A stretch of 64,000 bases of DNA from contig JAFDWH010000004.1 in the NCBI GenBank assembly GCA_018268595.1, positions 363,531 through 427,530 of the forward strand, given 5' to 3'. Positions 60,269 to 64,000 of the stretch are shown here, one piece after another. The first letter of the stretch is position 1, and each line of letters starts with the position of its first letter. Source of the DNA: Actinomycetota bacterium (GTDB lineage Bacteria; Actinomycetota; Thermoleophilia; Solirubrobacterales; Solirubrobacteraceae). The translations under genes were made by a program, and so were the position numbers. The notes below the pieces were generated by a model that worked only from the letters and a program-made list of their open reading frames with translations, was not told the DNA's origin and did not search any database.

Positions 60269-61653
60269 GCCCGCACCGGCGGCAGCAGCTCCGCCAGCTC
60301 CGCGTCGACCGCGGCCACGAGCTCGCCGGGGTCGGGTATGAGGCCGGCGTCGACCATGAAGCCGATCGTCACCTGGCCGTCGTAGCTGAAGATCGACACG
60401 CTCGTCGAGACGCTCCCGGCGCACGGCGCCCACACGAGCACGCCGCGCAGCTGCGTGCCGCACAGGTAGACGGGCGCTCTCGGCCCGGGGACGTTCGTCA
60501 GCACGAGCGAGGCCTTCGCCGAGAAGAGGTCGAGCAGCTGCGCCTCGACCGCCGGCGGCGAGACGCCCATCGCGCCGAGCACACCGTAGGAGACGGGTCC
60601 CTCGGGCGAGTCCTTGATCGCCTGCATGCGACGGTGCGTCTCGTGCAGGCGCGCCACCGGGTCGGCCTCCAGCAGCGGCAGCGCGAGCAGCACGAGTCCG
60701 AAGCGGTTGCCGAGATCGCGCGGGAGCGGCTGGTCGAGCGGGCGCAGGTTGAAGGGGACCATCGCGTGGATCTCGCGCTCGACCGCGCCGCGCTGCAGCA
60801 TCCAGCTGCGCAGGCCGCCGGCGACCGCGGAGACGAGCACGTCGTTGACGGTCGCGTCGTGCGCGCGCGCGATCCGCCTCACGTCGGCGAGCGAGACCGC
60901 GTCGCACCACGCGACCCGCTCGCCGGGATGCAGCGCGCCGCGCAGCGGGCCGTCCGGATCGGACGGCGTCGCCAGCTCCTTCGCCAGCGCCCTGGCGACG
61001 CCGGCCGCGCCGCGCGCCAGCTCGCCGGCGTGGGACGGGTGGCGCAGCGTCTCGGCGCTCTCGCGCACGAGCGCGCCCGCGACGGCGCGCCCGGTGTCGA
61101 GCGCGGGCGCGAGCGGCCCGGCCGCGCGCCCCAGCAGGCTGCGGTGGCGGTCGTGGTCGTCGAGGTCGATCGCGGGGGCGGGCGCGTCCGGCGTCGGGTC
61201 GGTGAGCGACAGCATCACGCGCGCGAGCGCGATCCCGTCCGCGATGCAGTGGTGCATGCGCGTGACGATCGCGCCGCCGCCCTCGTAGCCGTCGACGACC
61301 CACGTGTGCCACAGCGGTTTGCTGCGGTCGAGCGGGCGCGCCATCAGGTCCGCGACGAGCCGCTGCAGCTCCGCGCGGTCGCCCGGCTGCGGCAGCGCGA
61401 CGTGGTGGAGGTGCAGGTCGAGGTCGAACGACGGGTCGTCCTCCCAGTGGACGCCGCCGAGCGTGCCGCCGTCGACGACCCGCTGCGCGAAGCGGGGGAA
61501 GCGCTCGACGAGCCGTTCCCGCAGGATCGCGCCCAACGGCTCCGGCGGGATCGGTCTGTCGAACCACAGGACGCTCGTGATCGCCATCAGGTTCTCGGGG
61601 CGGTCCATCCGCAGCCAGGCGGCGTCCGCGTTCGGCATCGGGTGGCGGGCCAT
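60265..61653 (-). CDS. WS/DGAT acyltransferase (wax ester synthase/diacylglycerol acyltransferase)
   Basis: The 462-residue protein has the catalytic HHCIADG (His134, His135, Asp139), PLWHTWVVDGYEGG before it, and the C-terminal NVPGPRAPVYLCG signature. This family transfers acyl groups from acyl-CoA to alcohols or diacylglycerol, making wax esters or triacylglycerol. TACGGT (61666-61661) ends 7 nt before its ATG, so it can be transcribed apart from the flippase 65 nt upstream. Confidence 0.95.
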   Translation of the reverse strand: MARHPMPNADAAWLRMDRPENLMAITSVLWFDRPIPPEPLGAILRERLVERFPRFAQRVVDGGTLGGVHWEDDPSFDLDLHLHHVALPQPGDRAELQRLVADLMARPLDRSKPLWHTWVVDGYEGGGAIVTRMHHCIADGIALARVMLSLTDPTPDAPAPAIDLDDHDRHRSLLGRAAGPLAPALDTGRAVAGALVRESAETLRHPSHAGELARGAAGVARALAKELATPSDPDGPLRGALHPGERVAWCDAVSLADVRRIARAHDATVNDVLVSAVAGGLRSWMLQRGAVEREIHAMVPFNLRPLDQPLPRDLGNRFGLVLLALPLLEADPVARLHETHRRMQAIKDSPEGPVSYGVLGAMGVSPPAVEAQLLDLFSAKASLVLTNVPGPRAPVYLCGTQLRGVLVWAPCAGSVSTSVSIFSYDGQVTIGFMVDAGLIPDPGELVAAVDAELAELLPPVRA

Positions 61654-61660
61654 GCCGCCG

Positions 61661-61666
61661 ACCGTA
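61661..61666 (-). promoter_or_regulatory. Putative -10 box TACGGT of the WS/DGAT gene
   Basis: On the minus strand, 7 nt before the ATG at 61653, in the 65-bp gap after the flippase gene. Confidence 0.45.
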
Positions 61667-61718
61667 CGCCCGTCGCCGCGCGCCCACCTCCGGGGAACGT
61701 ACGGATCGAGGTCGGGGC

Positions 61719-63206
61719 TTAGGAGCGGCCGGCGCGCGCGGCGCCGCGCAGCCGCGCCGGCAGCGTGCGCAGCAGCGCGCGCTCCTCCGGCCGGTAGAAG
61801 CCGGTCAGGCCGAGCACCAGCGGCAGCGCGAGCGCGAGCAGCGCGCGGCTGACGAAGCCGGCGGCGCCGCTCGTCGGCAGCAGCAGCTCGCCCGCGCCGG
61901 AGAGCCCGCCGAGCACGAGCGCGAGCTGCGCGATCCGCGTCCACTCGAAGTCGACGCGGAAGAGACGGCGCGTCAGCAGTCGCATCGCGACGAGCATCGC
62001 GACGTAGGCGCCGGCGAGCGCGAGGCCGGCGCCGGCGATCCCGAGCGACGGCGTGAGCACGATCAGCAGCACGACGTTGACCGCCAGCCCGACGGCGGCG
62101 GCGGGGAAGTTGCGCGTCGTCACCTCGGCGCGGCCGGCGATCACGACGAAGATCACGAACAGGCCGTAGAGCGCCCAGCCGAGCGCGAGCCACGGCAGCG
62201 CCGTGTGCGCCTCGAAGTAGGCGGGCGCGGCCAGCAGCCGCGTGAACCAGCGGCCGAGCAGCAGCAGGCCGGCGACCGCCCACCCGGTCACGAGCAGGTA
62301 GTAGGTCGCGACGAACGCGTAGAAGCGCGCGGCCTGCGCGTCGTCCTTGATCGAGTAGGCGAGCGGCGGCCAGCTGTACTGGAACGCGCGCGCGACGAAC
62401 GCGGTCACGCCGGCGAGCTTGACGGCGATCGAGTAGACGCCGGCGGTCGCCGCGCCGTAGCGGTGGAAGAGGTAGTAGCGGTCGACGAGGTTGAGCGCGT
62501 AGACGGACGCGTCGGCGGGGACGGTCGGCAGGCCGAAGCGCAGCAGGCGCCTGAGCGGGTGGAGTGCGGGATGGTCGGCGCCGCCGCGGCGCGGCACGAG
62601 GCGGTCCGCCATCGAGGCCCACAGCGCGAGCAGCACGACGGTCGAGGCGCCGTAGTTGCCGAGCAGCAGCCCGCGCGCCTGCTGGCCCTGCGCGACGACG
62701 AGGTAGACGGTCAGCGCGATCGTCAGCAGCACGTTGGAGAGGGTGGTGATCGCGTACGCGCGCGCGCGCTCGTCGACGCGCAGCAGCGCGTAGGCCAGCT
62801 CGAGGTTGGTGAAGGTCCACAGGCCCAGCACGGCGACGCGAAACACGGCCGGGTCGCGCTGGTCGAGGATCAGCTGCGACAGCGGCCCGGCGAAGAGCGC
62901 CAGCGGGATCGCGGCGACGGTCGTGGCGAGCAGCAGGAAGCCGGTCGCGCGGCGCGCGAGCGCGTCGCGGCGCACCTGGTCCTCGTCGGCGTAGTGGTAG
63001 CGCACGAGCGCCTCGCCGATGCCGAGGCGGATCAGGATGCTCAGCAGCACGATCCCCGTCATCAGCAGCTCCGCGACGCCGTACTGCGACTCGGACACGT
63101 GCCGCGTGTAGATCGGCAGCAGCAGGACGGCGAACGCCTTCGAGACGACGTCGCCGACCTGGTAGGCCGCCGTCGTCTTCAGCAGCCGCTGGAGGAGGCC
63201 GTGCAT
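61719..63206 (-). CDS. Oligosaccharide flippase (Wzx/MATE-like)
   Basis: The 495-residue polytopic protein has about 14 hydrophobic helices. Characteristic segments are TTAAYQVGDVVSKAFAVLLL, LPIYTRHVSESQYGVAELLM and FGLPTVPADASVYALNLVDR. It would flip lipid-linked glycans across the membrane. ATG 63206 is chosen over ATG 63233 because the first family motif begins nine residues in and TACCGT (63221-63216) ends 9 nt before it. It is upstream of WS/DGAT and the acyl-CoA ligase on the same strand. Confidence 0.9.
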   Translation of the reverse strand: MHGLLQRLLKTTAAYQVGDVVSKAFAVLLLPIYTRHVSESQYGVAELLMTGIVLLSILIRLGIGEALVRYHYADEDQVRRDALARRATGFLLLATTVAAIPLALFAGPLSQLILDQRDPAVFRVAVLGLWTFTNLELAYALLRVDERARAYAITTLSNVLLTIALTVYLVVAQGQQARGLLLGNYGASTVVLLALWASMADRLVPRRGGADHPALHPLRRLLRFGLPTVPADASVYALNLVDRYYLFHRYGAATAGVYSIAVKLAGVTAFVARAFQYSWPPLAYSIKDDAQAARFYAFVATYYLLVTGWAVAGLLLLGRWFTRLLAAPAYFEAHTALPWLALGWALYGLFVIFVVIAGRAEVTTRNFPAAAVGLAVNVVLLIVLTPSLGIAGAGLALAGAYVAMLVAMRLLTRRLFRVDFEWTRIAQLALVLGGLSGAGELLLPTSGAAGFVSRALLALALPLVLGLTGFYRPEERALLRTLPARLRGAARAGRS

Positions 63207-63313
63207 GCGCGCGGGACGGTAGATCAAACGCATGCTGTGTAGACCCGCCGCCCGTAGCGCGCGACCATCGTTTGGCCGCTTTCGTGGTCGCGACGAAAGG
63301 AGATGCACATGGC

Positions 63314-63332
63314 GGTGTATGCTGGTGTATGC
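63314..63332 (+). promoter_or_regulatory. Direct repeats and -10 box of vapBC-2
   Basis: GGTGTATGC occurs at 63314-63322 and again at 63324-63332, one helical turn apart and ending at the ATG. The first copy contains TATGCT (63318-63323) as -10 box. This is a likely VapB autoregulation site. Confidence 0.5.
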
Positions 63333-63548
63333 ATGAGTCGTACGAACATCGACATCGACGATCGCCTGATCGGCAAGGTGATGGAGATGTACGGCCTCGG
63401 CACGAAGCGGGAGGCCGTGGACTTCGCGCTGCGTGAGCTGCTCGGCGGGCCGCCGATGACGCTCGAGGAGACGCTCGCGATGCAGGGGACGGGTTGGGGT
63501 GGGAACCTCGACGAGATGCATGCTCCGTACGACCCATGGGCCGGCTGA
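63333..63548 (+). CDS. vapB: VapB-type antitoxin
   Basis: The 71-residue protein begins MSRTNIDIDDRLIGKVMEMY and continues LGTKREAVDFALRELLGG, a typical ribbon-helix-helix antitoxin. The C-terminal tail GTGWGGNLDEMHAPYDPW would contact the toxin. The longer frame from 63303 would place ten extra residues before the usual start. Overlaps the toxin gene by 13 bp. Confidence 0.88.
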   Translation: MSRTNIDIDDRLIGKVMEMYGLGTKREAVDFALRELLGGPPMTLEETLAMQGTGWGGNLDEMHAPYDPWAG

Positions 63549-63937
63549 TCCTGGCCGACTCGTCCGCGTGGATCGAGTATCTGCGCGGAACGGGGAGCGC
63601 GGCCCATATGCGACTCCGCGACGATCTGCGGGCCGGGGAGCGCGTCGCGACGACGGACATCGTCCTGCTGGAGATCTTCGGCGGCGCGCGCGACAAGGGG
63701 CACCACCAGGAGCTTCAGCGCCTCCTCTACGCGCGCGAGTATCTGCGGACCCGCGGTCCGTCCGACTTCGAGGCGGGCGCCCGGATCTACCGCATCTGTC
63801 GCAAGGGCGGCGACACGATCCGCAAGCTGAGCGACTGCGTGATCGCGGCGGTCGCGATGCGGCACGGGGCGGCCGTCCTCGCGCGTGACGGCGACTTCAC
63901 CGCGATCGCCCGCCACGTCGAGCTCGAGTTGGCCTGA
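63536..63937 (+). CDS. vapC: VapC-type PIN-domain toxin
   Basis: The 133-residue PIN domain has the active-site acids in ILADSSAWIEYLRG, DIVLLEIFGGARD, KLSDCVIAAVAM and LARDGDFTAIA. It is different in sequence from the vapC at 32.2 kb, so the two modules are not recent duplicates. Complete and apparently functional. Confidence 0.9.
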   Translation: MGRLILADSSAWIEYLRGTGSAAHMRLRDDLRAGERVATTDIVLLEIFGGARDKGHHQELQRLLYAREYLRTRGPSDFEAGARIYRICRKGGDTIRKLSDCVIAAVAMRHGAAVLARDGDFTAIARHVELELA

Positions 63938-64000
63938 ACGGCCGGCTCGCGCTCGACGTGGGCGCGTGGCCGCGGCGCGGGCGGCTGGACCGCCGCTGCC

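Overview
The window is very GC-rich, tightly packed double-stranded DNA from an actinobacterium. The best guess is the class Thermoleophilia (Solirubrobacterales, Conexibacter-like). Pointers are a single-chain PafBC-type WYL regulator, an NhaA antiporter fused to a thioredoxin-like domain, a DUF6328 protein beside it, a PAC2 protein, an Lhr helicase, CIRCE-controlled groESL and a DUF2342-type zincin. Many first genes start directly behind a TAnnnT -10 box, the leaderless-mRNA arrangement common in actinobacteria. No rRNA, tRNA, insertion sequence, phage or CRISPR array was recognised. The genus assignment is an inference.

Layout. 1-9.9 kb: end of a sulfatase, a charged coiled-coil protein, a crotonase, a pentapeptide-repeat membrane protein, the DUF6328/NhaA-DsbA pair, alanine dehydrogenase, a YhaM-like HD nuclease and a PAC2 protein. 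9.9-14 kb: a minus-strand operon joining a UvrD/RecB-type helicase-nuclease to a 143-aa protein and a nucleotidyltransferase-fold protein; this is the best candidate here for an uncharacterised system. 14-18 kb: inositol-phosphatase family protein, DUF2342 zincin, a histone-tail-like coiled-coil protein behind a perfect 20-bp palindrome, and Mrp. 18-32 kb (minus strand): 7Fe ferredoxin, amidase, groEL/groES with two CIRCE operators, ASCH, Nudix, Crp/Fnr, a DUF4349 protein with its sigma factor, GDPD, Nei-type glycosylase, cupin and Lhr. 32-34 kb: VapBC, family 4/5 uracil-DNA glycosylase and TetR. 34.4-37.3 kb: rmlA-rmlD-rmlB for dTDP-rhamnose, without rmlC. 37-46 kb: a GlxA regulator divergent from a DJ-1 protein, PPOX protein, PafBC, SDR, a large LuxR-type ATPase regulator and YdeI. 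46-52.7 kb: transketolase, haloalkane dehalogenase, methyltransferase, alpha/beta hydrolase and a PGRP amidase. 52.7-63.2 kb: a surface-glycan locus (ATP-grasp, PglC-like sugar transferase, three glycosyltransferases, flippase) that also holds an acyl-CoA synthetase and a WS/DGAT acyltransferase. 63.3-63.9 kb: a second VapBC.

How parts fit. RmlABD would make most of the dTDP-rhamnose route, and a rhamnosyltransferase-like GT2 at 57.5 kb could use the product. The initiating phosphoglycosyl transferase, membrane GT2, GT4 and Wzx flippase outline a lipid-linked glycan pathway. The polymerase/ligase is missing, but a short hydrophobic reading frame ending in an AT-rich patch at 56.0 kb may be what is left of it. 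DNA repair is strongly represented: PafBC, the helicase-nuclease, Lhr, Nei and UDG.
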